A stretch of DNA of 64,000 nucleotides from JBFMDN01 sp040753915 (GCA_040753915.1 JBFMDN010000001.1:1-64000); one strand, 5' to 3'. Shown: positions 23,929 to 33,816, counted from the first letter of the stretch. Program-made: numbers and translations. The notes: generated from the letters alone by a model not told the origin.

Positions 23929-26574
23929 TTATGCTGCTTTTCCACAGCATTTCTTATACTTCTTGCCGGACCCGCATGGACAGGGTGCATTTCTCCCTAT
24001 CTTCTCTGCACTGCGGCGAACGGTCTTCTTGCCCGCACCTGAAGCAGAGTCAGACGATCCGTGGGACAGCACCATCTCGCGCTCGTGCTTGGGCGCCAAC
24101 TCCGAGACTTCCTCTTCTGCTGCGAGCTTGACGAGCAAGAGGGTCCGAACCGTCTCGGCCTTGATCCGCTCACTCATGTCCAGAAACAGCTCGTATCCCT
24201 CTTTCTGGTACTCCTTGAGCGGGTCGCGCTGACCGTACCCGCGAAGCCCGATCCCATCCTTGAGGTGGTCCATGCTCAAGAGGTGGTCCTTCCACTGGTT
24301 GTCAACCGACTGGAGCATGACGAACTTTTCTAGCTCGCGCATCATCTGCGGCGTGAATTCCTTTTCCTTGCGGTCGTACGCTGCCTTGACCTCTGTAGCA
24401 AGGTAGTCCGTGATTCCACTTCTGTTCCGTTCGGAAGCAGGCAAGGATTCAAAGTTGAACCGTATGCCGAATTGACCCCAACACGCTTCCGACAGCCCCG
24501 CAAGATCCCAATCATCGAAATGAGTGCGCTCGTCGGTAAAGGTGTCCGCTAGGTTCTCCACAACATCGTCGATCATGTCGAACACGGTATCTTTTAGGTT
24601 CTCTCCCGACAGGATGAATTTGCGTTGTGCGTAGACCACTTCACGTTGTTTGTTCATCACGTCGTCATATTCCAGAAGATGCTTTCGTATATCGAAGTTG
24701 TGGGCCTCCACCTTCTTTTGTGCGTTTTCAATGGCTTTGGTGGTGTAGCGGTGCTCGATGGGCTCGCCCTCCGCCATTCCCACTCGTTCCATAATCATCC
24801 GGACCCGATCGCCCCCGAAGATCCGCATAAGGTCGTCGCCAAGTGCCACGTAGAATCGGCTCGACCCGGGATCTCCCTGCCGTCCTGAGCGGCCCCGGAG
24901 CTGGTTGTCAATGCGCCTGGATTCATGCCGCTCAGTGCCCAGAATGTGTAGGCCGCCGGCAGCGATTACCTTTTTCTTTTCCTCTTCGCACTGTCGCTTG
25001 CATTCTTGCAAGATCTCATCGTACTCAGGCGTGCCGGGGCCGGTTTTCGATTTCGACTTGGCCAGGAATTCGGGATTGCCCCCCAAGAGGATGTCCGTGC
25101 CGCGGCCCGCCATGTTCGTTGAGATAGTCACTGCTCCGAAACGGCCGGCTTGGGCGACGATCTCGGCTTCCAGCGCATGGTTTTTCGCGTTCAGTACGTT
25201 GTGGGGGATTCCCAGCTTCTTTAACCGTCTGGACAGATACTCGGATTTCTCAATGGAAATGGTGCCCACGAGGACGGGTTGCCCTCTCTTGTGACAGTCC
25301 CGAATCTCCTCGATCGTGGCATCGAATTTCTCTTCTTCGGTCTTGTAAATGAGGTCAGAATGGTCAATGCGGATCATAGGGAGGTTCGTCGGTATTACTA
25401 CGACATCGAGATCATAAATCTTCTTGAATTCGGCGGCTTCGGTGTCAGCGGTTCCTGTCATTCCCGCCAGCTTTTCGTACATACGGAAATAGTTCTGAAA
25501 GGTGATAGTTGCTAAGGTCTGATTCTCGTTCTCGATGCGCACCCCTTCTTTGGCCTCGAGAGCCTGATGGAGGCCGTCCGAGTAGCGGCGGCCAGGCATG
25601 AGTCTTCCGGTGAATTCATCGACGATGATCACCTGCCCGTCTTTCACTATGTAGTCCACGTCCTTCTTGAAGAGAGTGTGAGCCTTGAGAGCCTGATTGA
25701 CATGGTGGAGTGTTTCCATCTGTGCGGGGTCATACAGGTTGCTTACCCCAAGAGCCTTTTCCACCCGAGCCACCCCTTCCTCGGTCAGAACAACGCTTCT
25801 AGCCTTCTCGTCTACCGTATAGTGGGTTTCTTTCTTAAGGCCCGGAATGACACGGTTGATCTTGTAATACTTGTCCGTGTTCTCATGGGTCGGCCCGGAA
25901 ATGATCAGAGGAGTTCTCGCCTCATCGATGAGAATGCTGTCGACCTCGTCCACAATGGCATAGTGAAGATCTCGCTGAACCATATCATCGAGAGAGAATT
26001 TCATGTTGTCACGAAGATAATCAAACCCGAACTCGTTGTTCGTGCCGTACACCACGTCGCACGCGTACGAATTGCGACGTTCCTCGTCGTTCATCTCATT
26101 TACGATGACCCCAACTGTGAGACCGAGGAATCCGTAAATGCTCCCCATCCACTCTGCGTCTCGTCTTGCCAAGTAGTCATTGACAGTTACCACGTGAACG
26201 CCCTTTCCTGTCAGTGCGTTCAAATAGACTGGGAGAGTGGCTGCAAGGGTCTTCCCTTCTCCTGTTTTCATCTCGGCAATTTTCCCTTGGTGCAATACCA
26301 GGCCCCCTATGATCTGAGCGTCAAAATGCCTCATGCCGAGTGTTCTCACCGACGCCTCCCGAACGAGGGCGAAGGCTTCCGGGAGCAAATCTTCGAGCGC
26401 TTCTCCGGCTGAAAGCCGCTGTTTGAGCTCATCGGTCTTGCTCCGCATGGCTTGGTCCGATAGAGCCTTCACGGCTCGTTCCAGCTCGCCTATTCGCTGG
26501 ACGATCGGCTCGAGCTTCTTGAGATCTCGCTCATTTTTGCTACCAAAGAGTCTTTTCGCTATTGCGCCTATCAT
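23929..26574 (-). CDS. secA: Preprotein translocase ATPase SecA
   Basis: An 881-residue motor ATPase that drives proteins through SecYEG. Walker A is MKTGEGKTLAATLP, the DEAD-type box is VDEVDSILIDEARTPLI, and the helicase motif GRGTDILLGGNPEF and motif QLRGRSGRQGDPGSSRF are intact. The C-terminus is the zinc-binding SEC-C tail APCPCGSGKKYKKCCGKAA, which contacts SecB and ribosomes. The start ATG gives the normal N-terminal amphipathic helix. The gene stands alone, with a long non-coding region upstream; no secM-like leader frame was recognised there. Confidence 0.97.
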   Translation of the reverse strand: MIGAIAKRLFGSKNERDLKKLEPIVQRIGELERAVKALSDQAMRSKTDELKQRLSAGEALEDLLPEAFALVREASVRTLGMRHFDAQIIGGLVLHQGKIAEMKTGEGKTLAATLPVYLNALTGKGVHVVTVNDYLARRDAEWMGSIYGFLGLTVGVIVNEMNDEERRNSYACDVVYGTNNEFGFDYLRDNMKFSLDDMVQRDLHYAIVDEVDSILIDEARTPLIISGPTHENTDKYYKINRVIPGLKKETHYTVDEKARSVVLTEEGVARVEKALGVSNLYDPAQMETLHHVNQALKAHTLFKKDVDYIVKDGQVIIVDEFTGRLMPGRRYSDGLHQALEAKEGVRIENENQTLATITFQNYFRMYEKLAGMTGTADTEAAEFKKIYDLDVVVIPTNLPMIRIDHSDLIYKTEEEKFDATIEEIRDCHKRGQPVLVGTISIEKSEYLSRRLKKLGIPHNVLNAKNHALEAEIVAQAGRFGAVTISTNMAGRGTDILLGGNPEFLAKSKSKTGPGTPEYDEILQECKRQCEEEKKKVIAAGGLHILGTERHESRRIDNQLRGRSGRQGDPGSSRFYVALGDDLMRIFGGDRVRMIMERVGMAEGEPIEHRYTTKAIENAQKKVEAHNFDIRKHLLEYDDVMNKQREVVYAQRKFILSGENLKDTVFDMIDDVVENLADTFTDERTHFDDWDLAGLSEACWGQFGIRFNFESLPASERNRSGITDYLATEVKAAYDRKEKEFTPQMMRELEKFVMLQSVDNQWKDHLLSMDHLKDGIGLRGYGQRDPLKEYQKEGYELFLDMSERIKAETVRTLLLVKLAAEEEVSELAPKHEREMVLSHGSSDSASGAGKKTVRRSAEKIGRNAPCPCGSGKKYKKCCGKAA

Positions 26575-27220
26575 GGTTAATTCCTCTCTAGTGCGTAGGG
26601 GATGCCCCTCCTCGATTGCTCAGCTCCGTCCCTGCCATCTTCCTTAATAGCCGAGCGCCACTGCATTGGCTTGAGATACTGGGAACCGGCGAACTGAGCT
26701 CACATGACGCAGCGTTCCTGCAACAGAAATTCAGGGCACTTTTTGCAGAAGCAAGATAATCCCATTCGAGGGTGGAGGTCATTCTGCGTCACTATACCAG
26801 ACAAAACTCTTGGCCGGAGGTTCAGGAAAGATGAAAAAAAAGCGATCTTCATGGCTCCGCCTCCCTCCCCGGGCAATTCCGGGGCCATGTTGACGCGAAC
26901 CATTGCGGCCTCAGGCAGGGAATTCTCTAGCACAGCGCACTCTCCGTGTCAACGCGGCCTCATCCGTCCCATGTACGAAACTAAGACCTGCAGCGACAAT
27001 TCCATTTTGTGTGAGTCAGTCAGATCATGGTGACGATGCCCGATCCACGGCATTCCTAGTAGCAAGCCCTTTTACCTGAGCTCCAAGAGAGAGGCACGGT
27101 CTCGAGCCTCTCTCTATCAAAACTTGGTTCACCTTTTAGTTCTATTTATCCGTTTATTATTGCTTTTCTTTCTGGATCTGATATCATCGGCCCCATTGAA
27201 CAGGAGCAGGAGGTTTCCCG
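26575..27220. other. Gene-free stretch upstream of secA and the lipoprotein gene
   Basis: 646 nt between divergent genes. No frame with family features or a good start was found. The last ~80 nt before 27221 are AT-rich and probably hold the lipoprotein promoter. I saw no riboswitch or RNA gene. Confidence 0.5.
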
Positions 27221-28072
27221 ATGAGTCTCCAGCACAGCCTCTTGCTGATCGTAGCAGGATGGTGTGTCCTCGTCTTTTCCGGGTGTGCTGACGACACTTC
27301 CGGCTTGAAGCAGAAGATCGCCGAACTGGAAAAGAAGGTCGAGAAGCAGCAGAAAGAAATGGGCGAAATGGCTTCCCGATTTTCTCCCCAGAAGGATTTC
27401 AGCGCAGACATCCAGAGGATAGAAGATCAGCAAGAGCGGATTTCTGAGATATTGAAGACGCAGGTAGAGCCGGTAAACAGCCGACTTGAGGAGTTCCGGG
27501 AGTGGGCTCAAGAAGCGCAGAAGGAAAGGGAAGAAGTGAAGCAGAAGCTCAACAGCCTCGGACAAGCCTCAGCAGAGTCCCAGAAATCAGCCGAAAATGC
27601 GTCGAAAGAAGTGAATCGTCTCATGCGGGACTATGTGGCGAGCAAGAAAAAGCTGAAGAGTCTTTCCGACGAAGTGGAGGGTCTGGCAAAGGGACTGACC
27701 GAGATGCGGAAGGACTTGCTTGACAACAATACAAAGCTTGTCGCTGCGGTGAAGAAAACGTTGCCGAAAGTGCGTGATGCAGCGGTGGAGCAGCTAAGGG
27801 AGCGGCTCGTCCCCCTCGAGAAAACTTTAGCTGGTCTCCAGAGCGGCCTGGAACATGACCGTAAGGTCATTGAATCGATGTCTCGGGCGACCGGTCAAGA
27901 TTTCGGTAAGGAGGTCCGAGCCTTGACGGGGAAACTGAAAGAGCTGGAAGAGATCATGGCTTCCCAGAAGGCATATCTTCTGGAAATCGGAGCAAAGGTC
28001 CACGACATCGAAACGCAGTTGCGTCGATTGTTCGGGCATACGGGGAATCCGGGCCCAGTATCCAGCAGGTAA
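27221..28072 (+). CDS. Coiled-coil lipoprotein
   Basis: A 283-residue predicted lipoprotein: hydrophobic signal LLLIVAGWCVLVFSGC with the lipobox cysteine at about 22. The rest is almost entirely charged heptad-type coiled coil (KQKIAELEKKVEKQQKEM onward), ending in a short Gly/Pro-rich tail. No catalytic domain is visible. The ATG is set by AGGAGG 7 nt upstream. Such proteins often act as periplasmic spacers or envelope tethers, but that is only an inference. It converges with the aminotransferase gene, whose stop is 19 nt away. Confidence 0.8.
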   Translation: MSLQHSLLLIVAGWCVLVFSGCADDTSGLKQKIAELEKKVEKQQKEMGEMASRFSPQKDFSADIQRIEDQQERISEILKTQVEPVNSRLEEFREWAQEAQKEREEVKQKLNSLGQASAESQKSAENASKEVNRLMRDYVASKKKLKSLSDEVEGLAKGLTEMRKDLLDNNTKLVAAVKKTLPKVRDAAVEQLRERLVPLEKTLAGLQSGLEHDRKVIESMSRATGQDFGKEVRALTGKLKELEEIMASQKAYLLEIGAKVHDIETQLRRLFGHTGNPGPVSSR

Positions 28073-28091
28073 ACGTGCCCAAAATGGTCTT

Positions 28092-29276
28092 CTAGTTGCG
28101 TACCTCTTTGATGGCTTCCTCAAAGCCCTTCAAAGCACCTGTGATTGTCTCGTCGGATACGCAGTATGCGATGCGGAAATAGCCAGGTCCCCAGAATCCC
28201 GTACCCGGGACAACGAGGATGAGCTTCTGCTGAAGCCGGCTGACGAATTCCACATCGTCTGCGATTGGGGATTTTGGAAAAAGGTAGAAGGCACCTTCGG
28301 GTCTTACGCATTCGTATCCGAACGACGTGAGCGCATCGTACAGTGTGTCTCTCCTTCGCTTGTAAACCGATACGTCTACAATGTCTCGCAACACGTCCTT
28401 CACTGTTCGCTGAATGAGGGCTGGAGCGTTTACGAAGCCGAGTATGCGGTTCGTTAAAATGAGCCCGTCCATGGTCAAGGACAGCTCGTTCATTCTGGGG
28501 CTTACGGCTACGTATCCGAGACGCTCTCCTGCCAGGGAAAGATCTTTTGAGAAGGAAGTGACCACAATGCTGTTACTGCAGGCTTTGAGAATGCTGGGCA
28601 CCTGAACACCGTCGTACGTAATGCCACGATACGGTTCGTCCGAGACGAGGACAATCGTCCGTCCGAGCTCCTGGCTTTTTCTTTCAATCAAGGCAGCCAA
28701 GTCTCTGATATCACCGTCCGAGTAGACTCGGCCCGTGGGGTTGTTCGGTGAATTTATGAGCACTACTGCTGTCTTGGGTGTGAAGGCCTGTTCCATGGCC
28801 GCAAGGTCGAGCGAGAAATCGGACTTGGTGGCGACCGGCACAACCGTGCCCCCATGGTTGTCTGCGTAGAAGACGTACTCGACAAAAAAGGGTTTGGGGC
28901 AAAGGACTTCATCCCCCGGATTCAAGAGGGTTTTCAGGACGACATTGAGTCCGCCGCCGGCACCCACGGTCATGATGACCTCATTCTCACTGATATCTGC
29001 CCCCTCGTCCTGCCTGATCTTTTCTGCTACGGCCCGGCGGACGTCCGGCAAGCCAGCGTTGGGCATATATCCGTGAATGCCAGGCGATGGATCGGATGCG
29101 GCCCTTACCATTGCTTCCTTCACGGCTTGGGAAGGCTCCAGATTAGGGTTACCGAGACTGAAGTCGTAGACATTTTCAGGGCCATGCTCCTTCTTGAGGC
29201 GAGCTCCTTCTTCGAACATCTTCCGAATCCAGGATGCCCGGTTAATAAACTCCGAGATTTTTGGCGACACAGGCAT
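28092..29276 (-). CDS. Class I/II pyridoxal-phosphate aminotransferase
   Basis: A 394-residue fold-type I transaminase of the aspartate aminotransferase superfamily. Conserved features are VGAGGGLNVVLKTLL (phosphate-binding region), NSPNNPTGRVYS, the Asp/Tyr of VSDEPYRGITYDG, the PLP-lysine in TSFSKDLSLAGERLGY, and the carboxylate-binding Arg near the C-terminus in GYFRIAYCVSD. Substrate choice is not readable; aspartate, alanine or aromatic amino acids are possible. The ATG at 29276 is favoured since GGGGAGGAG lies directly upstream; in-frame starts at 29300 and 29282 are less well placed. Confidence 0.88.
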   Translation of the reverse strand: MPVSPKISEFINRASWIRKMFEEGARLKKEHGPENVYDFSLGNPNLEPSQAVKEAMVRAASDPSPGIHGYMPNAGLPDVRRAVAEKIRQDEGADISENEVIMTVGAGGGLNVVLKTLLNPGDEVLCPKPFFVEYVFYADNHGGTVVPVATKSDFSLDLAAMEQAFTPKTAVVLINSPNNPTGRVYSDGDIRDLAALIERKSQELGRTIVLVSDEPYRGITYDGVQVPSILKACSNSIVVTSFSKDLSLAGERLGYVAVSPRMNELSLTMDGLILTNRILGFVNAPALIQRTVKDVLRDIVDVSVYKRRRDTLYDALTSFGYECVRPEGAFYLFPKSPIADDVEFVSRLQQKLILVVPGTGFWGPGYFRIAYCVSDETITGALKGFEEAIKEVRN

Positions 29277-29672
29277 GATCATCTCCTCCCCAACGTACAA
29301 ACGAAAGCCCGGCTCTCGAATCTGTATCCAGGTGATTTGCCGGGCTCCCGACCTTGCATCAGCCCTGTATTTTTTCAGGGTTCTTTATCTTAACATATGA
29401 GAGTACTTAGTGTCAACGAGTATGAGATCCCTCTGAGCTGTCAGGGCTTTCTTGTGATATACTACATCGTACAGCGCATTGAGCCTAGCGGCAATAGCTA
29501 CCGGGGGGTCTGTTTGAACCACGCCGCTGAGGAAGGTTGGTGTCAATCTTGCCCGTAACCCGTTACGGTAGCGTGGGCCGCAATTCTCAACGTGTGTCAC
29601 CGTGAGAAACAACCGGTGCGGTTTTCGGATCCGACTACTCGCCTTGGAGCCTAAGCCAGCCCTGGGGTTCGG
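29277..29672. other. Gene-free stretch
   Basis: 396 nt between divergent genes. It contains a possible small hairpin near 29363-29383 (CCCTG/CAGGG around a T-rich loop) upstream of the aminotransferase. No coding frame is convincing. Confidence 0.4.
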
Positions 29673-30242
29673 GTGGAATTGGTTTTCCGGGAACTGGCGA
29701 AGAGTGAGGGTAACAGCCATTTGTCTCGAGCAGTCGTCTTGGCTATTCTCGCCGCTGCGCTCGTCCAAATTTGGTCGACTCAGGGGATTGCAGGGAAGGA
29801 CGAGGTAGATAGAGGTTTGCAAGCCCTGCGGAAAGGACGAGTCGATGCAGCAATCGATATGTGGACGAGAGCGATAAAGAAAAATCCCAAGTCTTATGCC
29901 GCGCACGTCAATCGCGGCAGTGCCTACCTTCTGGCAGGGCACGTGTTGCGGGGCATTCGGGATTGGCATGAGGCTGAAAATCTCGCACCCGCGTTTGCTT
30001 ACGCCGTGTATGAAGGCGACTTTATTCCGGAAGTGAACCACAACGCAGAGATGCTCAACTTTGCAGCCCCCTTGGAGATCGATCCCGATCATATTGCTTC
30101 CGTTCTCATGATGGGGGCAGCGTACCTGGAATTCGGACTGACCGAAGAGGCCGCAGAGTTGTACAAGAAATCCGTAAACCTCACAAGCAACCCTCTGCTC
30201 AAGAGTCAATTGGATCATTGGCTTGGGACGTTGGATCAGTAG
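29673..30242 (+). CDS. TPR-repeat protein with N-terminal membrane/signal segment
   Basis: A 189-residue protein. Residues about 20-40 are hydrophobic (VVLAILAAALVQIWSTQGIAG), either a signal peptide or an anchor. Next come tetratricopeptide-like helices: DRGLQALRKGRVDAAIDMW, then AAHVNRGSAYLLAGHVLRGI, and near the end MMGAAYLEFGLTEEAAELYK. TPRs mediate protein contacts, and no partner can be named. The GTG start at 29673 is the first in frame and uncertain, since a start nearer the hydrophobic segment would also fit. It precedes the oxidoreductase operon by 160 nt on the same strand. Confidence 0.68.
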   Translation: MELVFRELAKSEGNSHLSRAVVLAILAAALVQIWSTQGIAGKDEVDRGLQALRKGRVDAAIDMWTRAIKKNPKSYAAHVNRGSAYLLAGHVLRGIRDWHEAENLAPAFAYAVYEGDFIPEVNHNAEMLNFAAPLEIDPDHIASVLMMGAAYLEFGLTEEAAELYKKSVNLTSNPLLKSQLDHWLGTLDQ

Positions 30243-30402
30243 TGCCACCCGAGGTCCGCGGGGCTGACTCGACCCGAATCGAGATCAATCCGTTCGGGCC
30301 GCGGTAAAGGGAGATCCGGCAATCAGATCGTCGTTTTTGTTGACATGGGTGCCTCAGGGGCTTATGGTAAATGATTGTCCAAATGTCTAAGGGAGTAAAA
30401 CC

Positions 30403-30693
30403 GTGAAAGGCCGTATCGAAATCCAAAAAGAGCGCTGCAAGGGGTGCGGGCTATGCATCGCCGTGTGTCCGAAGCAGAGGATAGAGATCTCCTCCGACTT
30501 GAACACGAAGGGTTATTATCCCGCACGGTTCTGCGAAGAAGACGTCGAAGCGCCAGCCGAGCGATCGTGCACAGGATGTGCTCTCTGTGCTGTCACATGC
30601 CCCGACCTGGCCATAGAGGTATACAGGCATACCAAGGATGAGAGCTCTACCGAAGATTCTGAAACAGACGATACTGAAATAAAGGAAGGGTGA
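30403..30693 (+). CDS. 2-oxoacid:ferredoxin oxidoreductase delta subunit (2[4Fe-4S] ferredoxin-like)
   Basis: A 96-residue polypeptide with two cluster motifs, CKGCGLCIAVCP and CTGCALCAVTCP, which would hold two [4Fe-4S] clusters and pass electrons out of the enzyme. The acidic tail is typical of the Kor/Vor D subunit. The GTG start at 30403 follows GGGAG. It is the first gene of a four-subunit operon; the alpha-subunit gene starts 1 nt after its stop, so expression is coupled. Confidence 0.88.
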   Translation: MKGRIEIQKERCKGCGLCIAVCPKQRIEISSDLNTKGYYPARFCEEDVEAPAERSCTGCALCAVTCPDLAIEVYRHTKDESSTEDSETDDTEIKEG

Positions 30694-30694
30694 C

Positions 30695-31828
30695 ATGGGC
30701 TCAAAAGTTCTCATGCGCGGCACCCACGTCCTGGGGGAGGCGGCTGTCCGGGCCGGATGCAGGGCCTACTTCGGATATCCCATAACGCCGCAAAACGAGC
30801 TCCCGGAGTACATGGCGGCTGCGTTCGCCAAAATGGACGATGCCGTGTTTGTTCAGGCGGAAAGCGAGCTCGCTTCCATCAACATGGTCATAGGGGCAAG
30901 CGTTGCAGGAGCGCGAGTCATGACCTCGTCCTCCAGCCCGGGAATTAGCCTGAAGCAGGAAGGCATTTCATACCTTGCCGCCATGGAATTGCCGGCGGTG
31001 ATCGTGAACATGATGCGAGGTGGACCGGGGCTTGGGAACATCGCACCGGCCCAGGGCGACTATTTTCAAGCGACCAAAGGCGGGGGACACGGCGACTACA
31101 GGCTTATCGTGCTTGCCCCTTCTTACGGACAGGAAATCGCCGACATGACTCGCCAGGCTTTCGACCTGGCAGATAGATATCGTACGCCCGTCATGATCCT
31201 CGGAGATGGAATGATGGGGCAGATGATGGAACCCGTGCAATTTCCAGATCCCATAGCTCTCTCAGAGCTGCCCCCCAGGCCATGGAAGCTGGATGGCGCT
31301 AAAGGAAGGCCAAGCAGAATCGTATGCTCCCTGTGGTTGGATCCGGCTATCGAAGAAGAGGTCAACTGGCGCCTCGCCAGAAAATACGACATGATAAGCC
31401 ACGAGATTCCTGATCAAGAGATGTATCTCATGGATGACGCGGAGCTCGTTGTAGTCGCATATGGCACGGCCGCGCGCATAGCCAAGGGTGGTATCCAACG
31501 GGCAAGAGAAAAGGGCGTCCGAGCGGGCTTATTCAGACCGAAAACCCTGTGGCCCTTTCCTACCAAAGCATTATCTGAACTGAGCCGCTATGTGGACCGT
31601 ATGGTGGTGTTCGAGATGAGCACCGGCCAGATGGTCGAAGATGTCAAGCTCGCTGTGCTCGGCCGATGCGAGGTATTTTTTCACGGGCGTCCAGGCGGCA
31701 TCATCGCAACACCCGAGGAACTGGAGCGAGTCATCATGCTCCAGTATAGGCGAGCTAATTCCCGCAGGTCAGGAAGCGAGTCGGGCCTCCGATACGGTCC
31801 TTCACTGAGTCTGGTAAGCTCTCGATGA
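30695..31828 (+). CDS. vorB: 2-oxoacid:ferredoxin oxidoreductase alpha subunit (VorB/KorA type)
   Basis: A 377-residue subunit with the pyrimidine-binding TPP domain. The N-terminus MRGTHVLGEAAVRAGCRAYF is followed by GYPITPQNELPEYM and by the MTSSSSPGISLKQEGI loop, all typical of the VorB/KorA class. The pair NMMRGGPGLGNIAPAQGDYF also fits the branched-chain 2-oxoacid (Vor) enzymes. It would decarboxylate a 2-oxoacid to its acyl-CoA while reducing ferredoxin. Which 2-oxoacid (3-methyl-2-oxobutanoate or 2-oxoglutarate) is used cannot be settled from sequence alone, so the symbol is tentative. Confidence 0.85.
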   Translation: MGSKVLMRGTHVLGEAAVRAGCRAYFGYPITPQNELPEYMAAAFAKMDDAVFVQAESELASINMVIGASVAGARVMTSSSSPGISLKQEGISYLAAMELPAVIVNMMRGGPGLGNIAPAQGDYFQATKGGGHGDYRLIVLAPSYGQEIADMTRQAFDLADRYRTPVMILGDGMMGQMMEPVQFPDPIALSELPPRPWKLDGAKGRPSRIVCSLWLDPAIEEEVNWRLARKYDMISHEIPDQEMYLMDDAELVVVAYGTAARIAKGGIQRAREKGVRAGLFRPKTLWPFPTKALSELSRYVDRMVVFEMSTGQMVEDVKLAVLGRCEVFFHGRPGGIIATPEELERVIMLQYRRANSRRSGSESGLRYGPSLSLVSSR

Positions 31829-31907
31829 TCGGCCCGCCAGCGGAATCAACACGGGGATCGGTGCAGATCGAGAGATTCAGGAACCAGAGGAACAAGGAGC
31901 GGATGAC

Positions 31908-32645
31908 GTGAAGAAAATCTTTGCAAGACCTGATGCCCTCAAGGACACCCCGTTTCACTACTGTCCCGGCTGTGGGCATAGCATCATACACCGGCTCGTA
32001 GCTGAAGTCATAGACGAGCTGGGAATCAAGGACCGTACGATTGGTGTGCCCCCTGCTGGATGCGCGGTACTTGCGTACAACTACTTCGACGTTGATATGT
32101 GCGAAGCGCCACACGGACGCGCCGCTGCAGTCGGTACGGGGATCAAGAGAATCCTTCCCGACAGAGTAGTGTTCACGTACCAAGGCGACGGGGATATTGC
32201 AGCCATTGGCACGGCGGAAACAATACATGCTGCCAATAGAGGGGAGCGCATTACGGCCATTTTCGTCAATAACGCTGTCTATGGAATGACCGGCGGACAG
32301 ATGGCGCCGACCACGGTATTGGGGCAGGTGACCACCACTTCGCCCGGCGGGAGAATGCCGTTACGGGACGGGTACCCTCTCGACTTGAGCGAGATGCTGG
32401 GAATTGCAGCCGGAAGCGCGTACATTGAGAGAACTTCGGTTTCAAGCCCCAAGAACATCCTGAAGACCAAAAAGGCGATCAAGAAAGCTTTTCAGGTGCA
32501 GCTCGATCAAAAAGGATTTTCTCTGGTCGAGATTCTCTCCCCATGCCCCACCAACTGGAAAATGACTCCCATTGCAGCGGTGAAATGGGTTGAAGAGACA
32601 ATGACGAAATTCTTTCCTTTGAAGGTGATCAAGGATGTTGCTTAA
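31908..32645 (+). CDS. vorA: 2-oxoacid:ferredoxin oxidoreductase beta subunit (TPP-binding)
   Basis: A 245-residue subunit with the diphosphate/Mg-binding TPP motif. FHYCPGCGHSIIHR has the cluster/TPP-site cysteines, and YQGDGDIAAIGTAETIHAAN followed by FVNNAVYGMTGGQMAPT is the GDG-x(20-30)-NN motif. The GTG start is set by AAGGAG about 9 nt upstream. An 80-nt gap separates it from the alpha subunit, and its 3' end overlaps the gamma subunit by 11 nt. Confidence 0.88.
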   Translation: MKKIFARPDALKDTPFHYCPGCGHSIIHRLVAEVIDELGIKDRTIGVPPAGCAVLAYNYFDVDMCEAPHGRAAAVGTGIKRILPDRVVFTYQGDGDIAAIGTAETIHAANRGERITAIFVNNAVYGMTGGQMAPTTVLGQVTTTSPGGRMPLRDGYPLDLSEMLGIAAGSAYIERTSVSSPKNILKTKKAIKKAFQVQLDQKGFSLVEILSPCPTNWKMTPIAAVKWVEETMTKFFPLKVIKDVA

Positions 32646-33180
32646 GACCATCTTTTCCGGATTTGGCGGCCAGGGAGTCCTCATGATGGGATACGTGCTG
32701 GCGGTGGCAGGCATGCACGAAGACAAGCACGTGACCTTCCTCCCCGCGTACGGGGCCGAAGTGAGAGGAGGAACGGCAAACTGCACGGTCGCCGTCTCCG
32801 ATCAGGAAATAGCCTCTCCTGTTGCGTCGTCGCCAGACTATGTCGTGGCTATGAACTACCCCTCCATGGTCAAGTACAGGAATATGGTGAAGTCCGGCGG
32901 GGTAATGTTTCTCAACAGCGATCTCATTGCAGAGACTCCTCTGCGTGATGATATCCGGGTGATAAAAGTGCCGGCCAACTCGCTCGCTCATGAATTGGGA
33001 AACGACAGAGCTCTCAACATGGTGATGCTCGGGGCAGTGGCGCAGATCACCAAGATGGTTTCCCTGGAAGCGCTCAAAGGGGCGATCGGCACTGTCTTGG
33101 AGGGCAAGAAGCAGAGCCTAGTGGATATGAACACAAAGGCGCTTCTCAGAGGAATCGAGTACATATCGTCGGAAAACTAG
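32635..33180 (+). CDS. vorC: 2-oxoacid:ferredoxin oxidoreductase gamma subunit
   Basis: A 181-residue gamma-type subunit that binds the CoA side of the reaction. The N-terminal FSGFGGQGVLMMGYVLA and AYGAEVRGGTANCTVAVSD are the family signatures. The ATG at 32635 overlaps the end of the beta-subunit gene. Together with the three genes upstream it completes the delta-alpha-beta-gamma set. Confidence 0.88.
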   Translation: MLLKTIFSGFGGQGVLMMGYVLAVAGMHEDKHVTFLPAYGAEVRGGTANCTVAVSDQEIASPVASSPDYVVAMNYPSMVKYRNMVKSGGVMFLNSDLIAETPLRDDIRVIKVPANSLAHELGNDRALNMVMLGAVAQITKMVSLEALKGAIGTVLEGKKQSLVDMNTKALLRGIEYISSEN

Positions 33181-33378
33181 CTCTCCCTGGAGCCCAGCGC
33201 GCATTCGGCACATGAGCTCGCAACGGGATAACTCGTCTATATTCCGTCTGGTAACGTGACCGATTGGACGAAGGGACCGGGAGGCGAGGCTGACCTCGGG
33301 CCAATCCCTGTACACACTCCTCGAAGCGGTGAAACTCCTGCTCGAACGATAACCACGAAAAGGACCCTGGAGGTCTTG

Positions 33379-33816
33379 ATGAAGACTGTCAAAGAGATCT
33401 CAATCAAGCTGGAAAACAAACCGGGCAAACTGTCAGCCCTTAGCGACCTGCTGGCAGCGGAAGGAATAGTCATATTGGCTCTTACGGTGAGGCCTGCCGG
33501 GGCTACCGGAATAGTGAGCTTTGTCGTCACGGATCCCATTCGAGTCGTGAACATCTTGGAAGGCGCCGGTTACAAGGCGACCCTCACGGACATCATAGCC
33601 GCGGAAGCTCCTCAGCATCCGGGAGGATTTAGTGCGGTACTCAGAGCGCTCAAGGCTGCCGACGTGAACATTGAATACCTATACACCTGCATCAATTCGA
33701 ATTTCGCAGGAGACCGTGTCATACTTCTCCTCGGCGTGAGTGATGTAGCTGCGGCTCACGACGCGTTGAATAGGGAGTGGATTCCGGTTTACGGGGAAGA
33801 GCTGTACAGCCTGTGA
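33379..33816 (+). CDS. Tandem ACT-domain protein
   Basis: A 145-residue protein made of two ACT domains. The first is about residues 1-70 (KTVKEISIKLENKPGKLSAL), the second about 72-145 (GGFSAVLRALKAADVNIEYL). ACT domains bind amino acids as sensors. Similar small proteins often sit beside ferredoxin oxidoreductases or acyl-CoA ligases for aromatic or branched-chain acids. The ATG at 33379 has CTGGAGGT upstream. It is the last gene after the oxidoreductase set, about 200 nt behind the gamma subunit, and may respond to the matching amino acid; that role is inferred. Confidence 0.82.
   Translation: MKTVKEISIKLENKPGKLSALSDLLAAEGIVILALTVRPAGATGIVSFVVTDPIRVVNILEGAGYKATLTDIIAAEAPQHPGGFSAVLRALKAADVNIEYLYTCINSNFAGDRVILLLGVSDVAAAHDALNREWIPVYGEELYSL

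Noticed and set aside
26704..27033. Plus-strand 109-codon frame upstream of the lipoprotein
   Set aside because: Composition is not protein-like, with no motif and a poor start.
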